A stretch of DNA of 64,000 nucleotides from Methylomicrobium lacus LW14 (GTDB lineage Bacteria > Pseudomonadota > Gammaproteobacteria > Methylococcales > Methylomonadaceae). The notes under the pieces are model-generated. The model saw only the letters and a program-made list of their open reading frames with translations. It was not told where the DNA came from and did no database searches. The DNA is taken from positions 1,922,001 through 1,986,000 of the forward strand of contig NZ_AZUN01000001.1 of assembly GCF_000527095.1 (NCBI RefSeq), read 5' to 3'. Made by a program: the position numbers and the translations under genes. Positions 46,477-56,420 of this stretch are shown one piece after another (position 1 is the stretch's first letter; every line of letters begins with the position of its first letter).

Positions 46477-49400
46477 TTAAGGTGAAGGACATGCCGTGCC
46501 GCCTACGAAACCACCACCGGGCGGGCTGTTGACCGTAGCGGTGCCTGCCCCTGAAACCGTGTTGTTTGCATTGACGAACGTAACGACCGCCGCCGTGCCC
46601 GTGGCACCGCCGCCGTAGCCGGGAAGCCGGACAGTCGTACTCTGGCGCTGCCGAAGCCGGTAGTCGCCGCCGCCGAACACGCCTGCCGCGGAATCGACAT
46701 CGTTCTTCAGCGCACCCGCGCCCCCGATCTGAGCACAGATCTGGAAGTTGTCGCCCGGCGTGATGCCTCCGTTCAGGTTGATGCCTTGAACAGGGAAGCC
46801 AATGGCGGCATTGTTGCCCGCGTTCGCCATCGTGTTACCGGTCACGATGGCGTTATAATTACCGCCCTGCACCACCCCGGCACCGGTCTGGAGGAGCAGC
46901 GCGTCGTTGTTGTACTGGAAGAACTGGTTGCCGGTGATGGCCATCGTCATCGTGCCGCCGCCGGCGGTTTGTACTTTCAGATCCGAACCCTCGCGCGAGC
47001 CCGAGTTAGGCACCGCGGCCACGCCAATGGTGTTGTTGGCGAAAGTCCCACTCAGGCTTCCCGCACCGATGTCCTTGACGATCAAGACCGCGTGCCCGAC
47101 CGCGTCGCGGAAGGTATTGCCACTGACGTTCATCGTGAAGACGCTGGTACTGCCGCTGCCCAGCGTGACGCCGCCACCGCCTGTACTGATGGCCGGCTGG
47201 CTATTCGACAGCGTGTTGCCGGTGAAAACCAGGTCGCTGCCGCTACCGCTGCCGGGGACGCTCATCTGAAACAGGTCTCCACGGGATGCGGTAAAGGTGC
47301 TGCTGTTCACCGTAACCTTGACGACCGACGATCCTGCCGCCTCAATACCGATACCGTCATTGCCATCACTCGTACTGTTAGCGCCGATGGTGGTATTCGT
47401 GAATGTCAAGCGGTCCAGCGTCCCGCTTGTGTTCACTACCTTGAAGTTATCTTCGAAACCTCCGCTGATGTTGGAGTTTGAGATCGTCGCCGTTCCGGTC
47501 AACTCGGTAAAGCGCACGCTGCCTTCGTCCGCGACGGCGTTATCACCGTTGACGCCGTTGATTACCGTATTATCGAGGGTAAAACCCATCACCGACGAAC
47601 CGCGGATCGCAAAGTCCGAGAAACCGTTCAGTTGCATTTGGGCCAGGGAAACGTTTCGGGAGTTGGTTAAACTGATTCCTGTGGCACCGTTCTGAATCGT
47701 GCCGCCGCTGCCCGCCGAGCCGGTGCCGGTGACCGTAAAGCTACCGTTTGCCGTATTGACGGTGTTCAGCACGATACCGTTGACGGCGCCGTTGCTCATA
47801 ACGGAAGTCAGGCTTACCGTGCCGTCAAGATTACTGAGATTTACAGCGCCGGCATTTGTAGAAGCCACGCTGACTTCGTTAACCGCCACACCGCTGACCG
47901 CTCCTGTCGCATCGTTGATGCCGATGTTGCCGCCGGTCGATAGATTGAAACCCTGGGCACGTACATTGCTGCCGTTCAAAGTCAACGTGCCTTGAAGCAG
48001 CGGCCGCGTGCCGCCTATCGCCGGCCTTGAAATCGTTCCTACTGGCGGTGTAATGCCCATCAAGGCATCGAAGGTATTCGTCGGCGAATTCGTAGCGCCC
48101 TGGCCGATCAACCATTGAGCCGTAGCTTGGGCGCTATCGCCGGCGAGACTGACGCCGACATTTGAAGCCGTGGTTCCCGAATAGACGAAGATACGGTGGT
48201 TGACGCTCGCGCCTTTGGCTGCAGTTGCCGAAGCCAGGCTGTTGAATGGCGTTGACAAGCGCCCGTCGCCATTGCTGCCCAGCGCGGGGTTGACAAACCA
48301 GATGACCGGGCCGCTGACGTCGAGAGTAATGCTCGCCGCAGCGCTGGTTGCGGCAGGCCCCGGACAGCCGTCATCCTTGACGGTATAGTTGACCGTTGCA
48401 GGCCCCGTAAAGCCGACATTCGGCTCGAAATCGAAGGTGCCCGCCGCCAGATTGACGTTCGAGACCGTGCCGCCGCTCACTTGATCGATCGAGGCGACAG
48501 AAAAGTTTGGCGAACATCCGTTGCTGCCGGCATCGACATCGGTTACGCCGGTCAGCAAGGCGGCATCGATGCCTTCCCGCTTCATATTTGCCTGTACGGC
48601 AATCCCGGTTTTGCTCTCGGCCAAGGGAGGATCATTGACGCACTGGACCGACACGCTGACGGTCGCGGCGGAATTGCCGGGCGCCAGCATGTAAGTGAAG
48701 GTATCCGGGGTGCCTGAAATGCTATTGCAGTAGTTGAGCTTGGGCTGATAAAACAGGTTGCCGCCGACAACCGAAACCACCCCGTTCGCTGGCTGCGTCG
48801 CGGACGCGACGTCAAGGGCACCGCCGTCGATGTCCGTATCGTTGCCCAATACCGCGAGCTGGGTGGCGACGGCATCCTCGCCGACCGACACGTTGTCGGC
48901 AACAGCCTCCGGCGGATCATCCACCGCGTTCACGGTGACCGTGAATTGCCGGGTTTGCGACGTATCCACTCCGCCGTTGTCGGTGCCGCCATCGTCCTGA
49001 ACCGCAACGTCGAAGGTGGAGGTGCCGAATGCATTGGTGGCCGGCGTATAAGTCAGCGCGCCGTCGGCGGCCACACTCGGCGGTGCGCTGAACAATCCGG
49101 GATTGCTGACTTGACCGACGCTATAGGCGCCTACCTTTTGTGCGGCTTCATTGGCGGCGCCGGGGCTGAACGTCGTCACCCAATTTGCAACGGACTGAGC
49201 GCCGGCATCCTCACCGGTCGCCGGCGGATTAGCGGCATTGAAATCCGGCCTGTCGTTGACGCTATTGACTGTAATCGTGAAACTTTGCGCGACGGAGGTG
49301 TCTTGTCCGCCATTTGTCGTACCGCCGTCATCGGATAAGGTGAGGGTGACCGTGGCGCTGCCATGGGCATCCGGCGCCGGCGTAAAGCTCAATTCGCCAG

Positions 49401-52400
49401 ACGCCGATACAGCGGGCCCCGCACTGAATAGTTCGGGATGGTCGTTTCCGGTAATGTTGAATGTCAGCGCTTGTGTAACACCGGCATCGGCGTCGTCGAT
49501 TGCCGTAGCCCAATTGGAAACCACAACGGCTCCTGCGTCTTCATTTACGCTCGGTTCGGCTCCCTTGGTGAAAGTCGGCGCGTGATTGATCATGCCCACG
49601 GTGACGCTCAATACCTTTTCAAAAGCCAGAGCGCCCGCATCGGTGCTGCGCACCCGGATGCTCAACGGAGACTGGGCCGAGTTCAACACCGCCGCGGTGC
49701 GCAGTTCATTGCCGCTGATTTGGAACAGGGCATTATCGTTATTTCCTGCACCATCCACCAAGGCATAAGTATGCATATCCAACGCATCGGCATCCGCACT
49801 GCTCAAAACCCCAACCAGGGTGCCCGCCGGCTGAGCCTCGGGCGCAACGGCCGCAGACAGTTGGATATCGTTCGGCGCATCGTTGGCGTCCGACACTTCG
49901 ATCAAAAGCAACTGTTCGACAGACAAACCATCGGCATCGGTGCTGCGCACCCGGATGCTGTAACTGTTTTTCGTTTCGAAATCGAAGGCGGCCGCCGTTT
50001 GCAACTGATTGCCGACAATCTGGAAGGCCGCGTTATCCATATCACCGGCGCCGCTTACCAGCGCATAAGTATGCATATCGCCGGTATCCGGATCAAGCGT
50101 GCTGAAATCGCCGATCGCCGTGCCGACAGGCTGATTTTCAGGCACACTCGCCGCGCTCAACGAAATGCCCGAGGCAACGGGCGGATCATTGACGCAAAGC
50201 ACCGACACGCTGACGGTCGCGGTGGAATTGCCCGGTGTCAGCGTGTAAGTAAAGGTATCCGGAGTACCGGAAATACTGTTGCAATAGTCGGGCTTGGGCT
50301 GATAAGACAGATTGCCGCCGACAAGCGTAACCACGCCATTCGTCGGCTGCGTCGCGGACGCGACGGCAAGGGCACCGCCGTCGATGTCCGTATCGTTGTC
50401 CAATACCGCGAGCGGGGTGGCAACCGCATCCTCGCTGACCGACACGCTGTCGTCGACCGCCACCGGCACATCATCCTGCGCACTTACGGTGACCGTGAAT
50501 TGCCGAGTTTGCGATGTATCCACGCCCCCATTGTCGGTGCCGCCATCGTCCTGAACCGCAACCTCGAAGGTGGAGGCGCCGGACGCATTGGCCGCCGGCG
50601 TATAAGTCAGCGTGCCGTCGGCGGCCACGCTCGGCAGTACGCTGAACAAGCCGGGATTGCTGACTTGACCGACGCTGTAGGCGTTTGCCTTTTGCGCGGC
50701 TTCATTGATGGCGCCGGGGCTGAACGCCGTCACCCAATTTGGAATAGTCTGCGCGCCGGCATCCTCGTTGACCGCCGGCGGATTCTCGGCCGTAAAATCA
50801 GGCCTGTCGTTGACGCTATTGACCGTAATCGTGAAGCTTTGCGCGGCGGAGGTGTCTTGTCCGCCGTTTTGCGTGCCGCCGTCATCGGACAAGGTGACGG
50901 TGACCGTGGCGCTGCCATGGGCATCCGGCGCCGGCGTGAAGCTCAATTCACCATCCGGAGATAGCATCGGGCCGGCACTGAACAGTTCGGGATGGTCGTT
51001 GCCGGTTATATTGAACGCCAGCGTTTGCGCAGCATCGGCATCGCCGTCGCTGATTGCGGTGGCCCAATTAGGAACCACAACGGCTCCCGCGTCTTCATTC
51101 AAGCTCGGTTCGGCTCCCTTGGTGAAAGTCGGAGTGTGATTGATCATGCCCACGGTGACGCTCAACACCTTTTCAAAAGCCAGCGCGCCCGCATCGGTGC
51201 TGCGCACCCGGATGCTCAACGGCGACTGGGCCGAGTTCAACGCCGCCGCGGTGCGCAGCTCGTTGCCGACGACCTGGAACAGGCCATTATGCGTGCTCCC
51301 TGCGCCATCGACCAAGGCATAAGTGTGCGTATCGCCCGCGTCGATATCCGTACTGCTCAGCACCCCGACCACGGTTCCGGCCGGCTGCTCCTCGGGTGCG
51401 ACGGCGGCGGACAACCGAATATCGTTCGGCGCATCGTTCGCGTTTGATACCGCGATCAGCAATTGCTGTTCGACCGACAAGCCACCGGCATCGGCGCTGC
51501 GCACCCGGATACTGTAACTGTTTTTCGTTTCGAAATCGAAGGCGGCGACCGTTTGCAACTGATTGTCGACAATCTGGAATGCGGCGTTATCCGTATCACC
51601 GGCGCCGCTTACCAGCATATAACTGTGAGTATCGCCGGTATCCGGATCGGTCGAGCTGAAAGCGCCGATCGCCGTGCCGGCAGGCTGATTCTCTGCGACA
51701 CTGGCAGAACTCAAGGCAATAGCGGTCGGCGCATCGTTGGCATCTTGCACCTCTACCGTAAACTGTTTCTCGACAAAGCGGCCCCCGCTCTCGGCGCTAC
51801 GCACCCGAATACTGTAATTGGGTTTCGTTTCGAAATCGAAAGACGCCGTCGTCCGCAACTGATTATCGATGATCTCGAACGCACCGTTGTCCGTATCGCC
51901 GTCACCGGCTACCAGCGTATAGCTGAACGTATCGCCCGCCTCCGCGTTGACCGTCGTAAAGTTACCCACGGCGGTAGCGGCGGGCTGGTTTTCGATCACG
52001 GTGAACGCGCTCAAGGCGATGCCGATCGACAAATCGACCTGTATGTCGTTCAGTCTGTTCCGCGCCAAACCGAAATCCGCACCTTTGAACACGACGACCG
52101 GGTTATCGCAGCTTGCAATCGGCAACGACAGCATCGACGAGAAATCGCAACGCAAAATGTCTTCGTTCTTCCCCGTGGCCGATCCGGCATTGAATTTTCC
52201 CTGGGTCGTCAGGTAGAGATACGATCCTCCCAGATGAGCGCCCTCGACGTCTTCGCGGCTGTGCGTCAATCCCGCCTTGCTTCCGTCAAAAAAAAGCTTG
52301 AAACTGCCGCTGGTTTCCGCGCCGGTGCTGCCGATAAATTTGACCAAATCCTGTTTTCGAGCAAGAAAAATCTGTCCGCTGTCCTTATCGAGCAACTTGT

Positions 52401-52920
52401 TTCGAATGTTGGTACTAAAAATCAGGTTGCCTTCCTCATCCAATGTCAAGGCATCGATATTTCCTTTTACCCCGACATCGGAGCCGTCGAAATATAACTC
52501 AAACGCTCCTTTAGTCTCGGCGGCTCCAGGTCCTGATTCCGTGTCCCAGTTGAATTTTACGATATCCGAATTTCGTATTCTGATTTTTTGCCCGCCGATA
52601 TCAAGCTTTTGGCTGACCGCGAAAGACAGTAAGAGATAATCGTCGGCAACATAAAATCCATCGATTCTTTGTCCGCTCAAACCTACATCCGAACCGTCGA
52701 ACAAAATTGACCACTCGCCGTTGTCGCCGACCGAGTTGTCGAATTGTAAAATATCTTCATTGGCGAATTTCAGGTTGCCGATTTCCCCGCCCGTCCGGGT
52801 TACAACATAGTATTTATCGGCCATTAAAGGCGAGGTGGCCAGCAGCGCGACCAAACTCGACAGGATCCGTTTGCGTGCGACAGGTGTTCTCTTGCGGTTT
52901 TGTTTGAGAAAAGTCGGCAT
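46477..52920 (-). CDS. Giant exported cadherin/Ig-repeat and beta-helix surface protein
   Basis: A 2147-residue protein with a signal peptide (RILSSLVALLATSPLMA, cleavage near 34). Residues ~35-290 hold four FDGSDVG-type repeats of 67-70 residues (74, 144, 211, 278). About 297-1440 are cadherin-like and Ig-like units (ENQPAGTAIG, TDPDTGDTHSY, DFETKNSYSIRVRS, NEDAGA, LAVLDNDTDIDGG), with calcium-type DxD/DxN motifs. Residues ~402-919 and ~920-1437 are a tandem duplication with 518-residue period. From ~1540 a right-handed beta-helix follows (SLTSVMSNGAVNGIVLN, TGTATISNSNISGG, FTGNTLSNSQPAIS). It ends GGTACPSP without a known sorting signal. I infer an adhesin-like fibre, with the collar proteins as partners. 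Confidence 0.88.
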   Translation of the reverse strand: MPTFLKQNRKRTPVARKRILSSLVALLATSPLMADKYYVVTRTGGEIGNLKFANEDILQFDNSVGDNGEWSILFDGSDVGLSGQRIDGFYVADDYLLLSFAVSQKLDIGGQKIRIRNSDIVKFNWDTESGPGAAETKGAFELYFDGSDVGVKGNIDALTLDEEGNLIFSTNIRNKLLDKDSGQIFLARKQDLVKFIGSTGAETSGSFKLFFDGSKAGLTHSREDVEGAHLGGSYLYLTTQGKFNAGSATGKNEDILRCDFSSMLSLPIASCDNPVVVFKGADFGLARNRLNDIQVDLSIGIALSAFTVIENQPAATAVGNFTTVNAEAGDTFSYTLVAGDGDTDNGAFEIIDNQLRTTASFDFETKPNYSIRVRSAESGGRFVEKQFTVEVQDANDAPTAIALSSASVAENQPAGTAIGAFSSTDPDTGDTHSYMLVSGAGDTDNAAFQIVDNQLQTVAAFDFETKNSYSIRVRSADAGGLSVEQQLLIAVSNANDAPNDIRLSAAVAPEEQPAGTVVGVLSSTDIDAGDTHTYALVDGAGSTHNGLFQVVGNELRTAAALNSAQSPLSIRVRSTDAGALAFEKVLSVTVGMINHTPTFTKGAEPSLNEDAGAVVVPNWATAISDGDADAAQTLAFNITGNDHPELFSAGPMLSPDGELSFTPAPDAHGSATVTVTLSDDGGTQNGGQDTSAAQSFTITVNSVNDRPDFTAENPPAVNEDAGAQTIPNWVTAFSPGAINEAAQKANAYSVGQVSNPGLFSVLPSVAADGTLTYTPAANASGASTFEVAVQDDGGTDNGGVDTSQTRQFTVTVSAQDDVPVAVDDSVSVSEDAVATPLAVLDNDTDIDGGALAVASATQPTNGVVTLVGGNLSYQPKPDYCNSISGTPDTFTYTLTPGNSTATVSVSVLCVNDPPVASGISLSAASVPENQPVGTAIGDFSTLDPDTGDMHTYALVSGAGDMDNAAFQIVGNQLQTAAAFDFETKNSYSIRVRSTDADGLSVEQLLLIEVSDANDAPNDIQLSAAVAPEAQPAGTLVGVLSSADADALDMHTYALVDGAGNNDNALFQISGNELRTAAVLNSAQSPLSIRVRSTDAGALAFEKVLSVTVGMINHAPTFTKGAEPSVNEDAGAVVVSNWATAIDDADAGVTQALTFNITGNDHPELFSAGPAVSASGELSFTPAPDAHGSATVTLTLSDDGGTTNGGQDTSVAQSFTITVNSVNDRPDFNAANPPATGEDAGAQSVANWVTTFSPGAANEAAQKVGAYSVGQVSNPGLFSAPPSVAADGALTYTPATNAFGTSTFDVAVQDDGGTDNGGVDTSQTRQFTVTVNAVDDPPEAVADNVSVGEDAVATQLAVLGNDTDIDGGALDVASATQPANGVVSVVGGNLFYQPKLNYCNSISGTPDTFTYMLAPGNSAATVSVSVQCVNDPPLAESKTGIAVQANMKREGIDAALLTGVTDVDAGSNGCSPNFSVASIDQVSGGTVSNVNLAAGTFDFEPNVGFTGPATVNYTVKDDGCPGPAATSAAASITLDVSGPVIWFVNPALGSNGDGRLSTPFNSLASATAAKGASVNHRIFVYSGTTASNVGVSLAGDSAQATAQWLIGQGATNSPTNTFDALMGITPPVGTISRPAIGGTRPLLQGTLTLNGSNVRAQGFNLSTGGNIGINDATGAVSGVAVNEVSVASTNAGAVNLSNLDGTVSLTSVMSNGAVNGIVLNTVNTANGSFTVTGTGSAGSGGTIQNGATGISLTNSRNVSLAQMQLNGFSDFAIRGSSVMGFTLDNTVINGVNGDNAVADEGSVRFTELTGTATISNSNISGGFEDNFKVVNTSGTLDRLTFTNTTIGANSTSDGNDGIGIEAAGSSVVKVTVNSSTFTASRGDLFQMSVPGSGSGSDLVFTGNTLSNSQPAISTGGGGVTLGSGSTSVFTMNVSGNTFRDAVGHAVLIVKDIGAGSLSGTFANNTIGVAAVPNSGSREGSDLKVQTAGGGTMTMAITGNQFFQYNNDALLLQTGAGVVQGGNYNAIVTGNTMANAGNNAAIGFPVQGINLNGGITPGDNFQICAQIGGAGALKNDVDSAAGVFGGGDYRLRQRQSTTVRLPGYGGGATGTAAVVTFVNANNTVSGAGTATVNSPPGGGFVGGTACPSP

Positions 52921-53453
52921 GATCTATCCGCTCATTCGAGAAAGTTGATAAAGGAGTGATTCGCTCAAGCGATAATATGAATTGTTCTCAGACAGCAACG
53001 CCGCCTATTACTCTATGAAAAATAGAGTAATAGGCGGCTCTATATCGAACGATTAATATTTTGAGCAAGCCAGTAACTCACTAGCCAAAGATTTTTCTAA
53101 CAGAAAACTACTTGCCAGAAAACCTGTCAAGAAACTTTTGCCTGCATTGAACTTTTTCAGAATAGCTTAATTATCGGATCGCGTTCATAAATTTAACGGC
53201 AATGAGGCCAGAGGGATATCGTTATTCATAAAATACCGCCATACTCGCCGGGGAGCGGAACAACTGCATGGGTGTGGATGGCGAATAACAATGAGGCTGA
53301 ATTTCGACAAATTAATTTTGACCCAATCCGAGTTGACGGCGAAGCGGCAATCACCGCGGCATCCGCAACCTCCTTTTTCTGTCGCCCCCTAGTTTGAATT
53401 AGCCTCCTTTTGATCGTATAGTATGAAGCTGACCAGATACACGGAATTACTTG
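52921..53453. other. Divergent intergenic region between the giant gene and uvrA
   Basis: More than 500 bases without a supported gene. It holds the promoters for both directions. On the minus strand a loose TATTAT lies about 45 bases upstream of the giant gene start, next to the long hairpin described separately. A short minus-strand frame near 53226-53489 overlaps the uvrA start and I do not accept it. Confidence 0.4.
53000..53038. repeat. Perfect 17-bp stem inverted repeat upstream of the giant gene
   Basis: GCCGCCTATTACTCTAT and ATAGAGTAATAGGCGGC pair perfectly around GAAAA. There is no T-run on either side. Its place about 80 bases before the giant gene start suggests an operator or regulatory hairpin. 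Confidence 0.75.
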
Positions 53454-56270
53454 ATGGACACCATTAGCATCCGCGGCGCCCGTACCCATAATTTAAAGAA
53501 TATCGACCTCGACCTGCCCCGCGATCAGTTGATCGTGATTACCGGGCTGTCGGGGTCCGGCAAATCGTCGCTGGCGTTCGACACGATTTACGCGGAAGGC
53601 CAGCGGCGCTACGTCGAATCGCTGTCCGCCTACGCCCGGCAGTTTCTCGCGATCATGGAGAAACCGGACGTCGATCATATCGAGGGACTTTCGCCGGCGA
53701 TCTCGATCGAACAAAAATCGACCTCGCACAATCCACGCTCGACCGTCGGCACGATCACCGAAATCTACGATTATTTGCGGCTGCTGTATGCCCGCGCCGG
53801 CACGCCGCGCTGCCCGGAACATCAGGTGTCGCTCGAAGCGCAGACAATCAGCCAGATGGTCGATCTGGTGCTCGCGCAGCCCGAGGAGCAGCGCTGGATG
53901 CTGCTGGCGCCGGTGATCAGCGACCGCAAGGGCGAACACAGCCAGCTGCTCGAAGACCTGCGCGCGCAAGGCTTCATCAGGGCCCGGATCGACGGCACGG
54001 TGTACGAACTGGAAGAAGCGCCGGCGCTGGATTTGAAGAAAAAACATACGATCGAAGTGATCGTCGATCGCTTCAAGATTCGAGGCGACATCGCCTTGCG
54101 CCTGGCCGAATCGTTCGAGACCGCCCTGCGCATCGCGGACGGCATGGCGATCGCGGCCTGCATGGACGACGGCACCGAACTCTTGTTTTCCGAGCGTTAT
54201 GCCTGCCCGCACTGCGGCTACAGCCTGACCGAGCTCGAGCCGCGCATCTTTTCGTTCAACAATCCGAAAGGCGCCTGCACCAGCTGCGACGGCCTCGGCG
54301 TCCGCGAATATTTCGACCCCGAGCTGGTCGTGCACAATCCGGACATCAGCCTGGCCGGCGGCGCGATCCGCGGCTGGGATCGGCGCAACGCTTATTATTA
54401 TCAGATCATCTGCGGCCTCGCGAAGCATTACGGCTTCGACCCGGAGGTGCCGTTTGCAGAGTTGCCGAAAGAAATCCAGGCGATCATCCTGTACGGCAGC
54501 GGCGAAGACGAAATCGAGTTCAAGATGGTCGGCGAATTCGGCTTCTCGAAAAAGAAGCGCCACCGCTTCGAAGGCATCATCGCGATCATGGAGCGCCGCT
54601 ACCACGAAACCGATTCGCAAATGGTGCGCGAGGAGCTTGCGAAGTATCTTTCGCAGAAAGCGTGCGGCGCCTGCGACGGCGCGCGGCTGAATCTGTCCGC
54701 GCGCAATGTGTTTGTCGAAGAACTGCCGATTCACCATCTGACCCGTTTTCCGATCCGCAAGGCGCTGGCATTCTTTGAACAGTTGAATCTGCCCGGCAAG
54801 CGCGGCGAGGTCGCGGCCAGGATCGTCAAGGAGATCCAGGAACGACTGGAGTTTCTGGTCAATGTCGGCCTCGATTATCTGACCCTCGACCGCAGCGCCG
54901 ACACCCTGTCCGGCGGCGAAGCGCAGCGCATCCGGCTCGCGAGCCAGATCGGCGCGGGCCTGGTCGGGGTGATGTATGTGCTCGACGAACCGTCGATCGG
55001 ACTGCACCAGCGCGACAATCAGCGCCTGTTGAATACGCTGTTTCGCCTCCGCGATCTCGGCAATACGGTGATCGTGGTCGAGCATGATGAAGATGCGATC
55101 CGCGCCGCCCAGCATATCGTCGATATCGGCCCCGGCGCCGGCATCCACGGCGGCCAGATCATCGCCCAGGGCACCCTGGAAGACATTCTGGCCAATGAAG
55201 CCTCGCTGACCGGGCAATACCTGTCCGGCAAGATCGGCATTCAAGTGCCCGAGACGACCACGCCGAATGACAAGGACAAACAGATCGTGGTCCGCAATGC
55301 GCGCGGCAACAACCTGAAGCATGTCGACATTGCGTTTCCGGTCGGCCTGTTGACCTGCGTGACCGGCGTCTCCGGCTCCGGCAAATCGACGCTGGTGAAC
55401 GACACCCTGTATTGCCAGGCCGCGCGCCTGATCAACCGCGCCGGCGCCCTGCCCGCGCCTTGCGATGCGATCGACGGGCTGGAGCATTTCGACAAGGTGG
55501 TCGACATCGATCAAAGCCCGATCGGCCGCACGCCGCGCTCGAACCCGGCCACCTATACCGGCCTGTTCACGCCGATCCGCGAGCTGTTCGCGGGCACCCC
55601 GGAATCCCGCTCGCGCGGCTATACCGCCGGCCGTTTCAGTTTCAACGTGAAGGGCGGCCGCTGCGAAGCCTGCAAGGGCGACGGCGTAATCAAGGTCGAA
55701 ATGCACTTCCTGCCCGATATTTTCGTGAACTGCGAAATCTGCCACGGCAAGCGTTATAACCGCGAGACGCTCGAAATCCGCTTCAAAGGCAAGACGATCC
55801 ATGAAGTGCTGGACATGACCGTCGAGGACGCGGCGCAATTTTTCAGCGCGATTCCATCCGTCTCGCGCAAACTGCAAACCCTGACCGAGGTCGGCCTAAG
55901 CTATATCACGCTGGGCCAGAACGCGACCACCCTGTCCGGCGGCGAGGCGCAGCGGGTCAAGCTGGCCAAGGAATTGTCCAAGCGCGACACCGGCAAGACG
56001 CTTTATATTCTCGACGAGCCGACCACCGGCCTGCATTTTCACGACATCCAGCAACTGCTGACCGTGCTGCACACGCTGCGCGATCACGGCAACACCGTGA
56101 TCGTGATCGAACACAATCTGGACGTGATCAAGACCGCGGACTGGATCGTCGACATGGGCCCCGAAGGCGGCGACGGCGGCGGCACGCTGGTCGCCGAAGG
56201 CACACCCAAAGACATTGCCGGCAATCCGGCCTCTTTCACGGGGCATTATCTGCGGCGGTTTTTCGAGTGA
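53454..56270 (+). CDS. uvrA: Excinuclease ABC subunit A
   Basis: A 938-residue DNA damage recognition ATPase of nucleotide excision repair. It begins MDTISIRGARTHNLKNIDL; I use the ATG at 53454 rather than the TTG three bases before. Two ABC cassettes are complete: Walker A GLSGSGKSSL and GVSGSGKSTL, signatures LSGGEAQRI and LSGGEAQRVK, and Walker B with LDEPSIGLHQ and LDEPTTGLHF. Zinc-finger cysteine sets (CPHC...CTSC and CEAC...CEIC) are intact. It is a monocistronic-looking gene. Confidence 0.96.
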   Translation: MDTISIRGARTHNLKNIDLDLPRDQLIVITGLSGSGKSSLAFDTIYAEGQRRYVESLSAYARQFLAIMEKPDVDHIEGLSPAISIEQKSTSHNPRSTVGTITEIYDYLRLLYARAGTPRCPEHQVSLEAQTISQMVDLVLAQPEEQRWMLLAPVISDRKGEHSQLLEDLRAQGFIRARIDGTVYELEEAPALDLKKKHTIEVIVDRFKIRGDIALRLAESFETALRIADGMAIAACMDDGTELLFSERYACPHCGYSLTELEPRIFSFNNPKGACTSCDGLGVREYFDPELVVHNPDISLAGGAIRGWDRRNAYYYQIICGLAKHYGFDPEVPFAELPKEIQAIILYGSGEDEIEFKMVGEFGFSKKKRHRFEGIIAIMERRYHETDSQMVREELAKYLSQKACGACDGARLNLSARNVFVEELPIHHLTRFPIRKALAFFEQLNLPGKRGEVAARIVKEIQERLEFLVNVGLDYLTLDRSADTLSGGEAQRIRLASQIGAGLVGVMYVLDEPSIGLHQRDNQRLLNTLFRLRDLGNTVIVVEHDEDAIRAAQHIVDIGPGAGIHGGQIIAQGTLEDILANEASLTGQYLSGKIGIQVPETTTPNDKDKQIVVRNARGNNLKHVDIAFPVGLLTCVTGVSGSGKSTLVNDTLYCQAARLINRAGALPAPCDAIDGLEHFDKVVDIDQSPIGRTPRSNPATYTGLFTPIRELFAGTPESRSRGYTAGRFSFNVKGGRCEACKGDGVIKVEMHFLPDIFVNCEICHGKRYNRETLEIRFKGKTIHEVLDMTVEDAAQFFSAIPSVSRKLQTLTEVGLSYITLGQNATTLSGGEAQRVKLAKELSKRDTGKTLYILDEPTTGLHFHDIQQLLTVLHTLRDHGNTVIVIEHNLDVIKTADWIVDMGPEGGDGGGTLVAEGTPKDIAGNPASFTGHYLRRFFE

Positions 56271-56420
56271 CCGGAGCAGGGGCGGCCATAGCCGTTACTT
56301 CTCTAAACAAACCCTAGTTTACGGACATTCACGCGCAGACAAGCGTCCCGTTAACGCGATGACGCACACGCCGCGATTTAATATAATAAACCCAGCATTT
56401 CTGTCATTTATCTCGGACCT

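Noticed and set aside
49438..52497. Long plus-strand frames (508 and 344 codons) opposite the giant surface protein
   Set aside because: They mirror the repeated minus-strand coding sequence, including its duplication, and have no ribosome site or domain.
43309..52920. The collar genes as a prophage or contractile injection system
   Set aside because: No capsid, terminase, sheath, tube, baseplate, lysis or integrase gene lies nearby; the genes flanking the cluster are chromosomal.
53493..55877. 794-codon open frame on the minus strand opposite uvrA
   Set aside because: uvrA on the plus strand has complete motifs; the antisense frame is a by-product of GC-rich codon use and its translation is low-complexity Arg/Ala/Asp-rich text.
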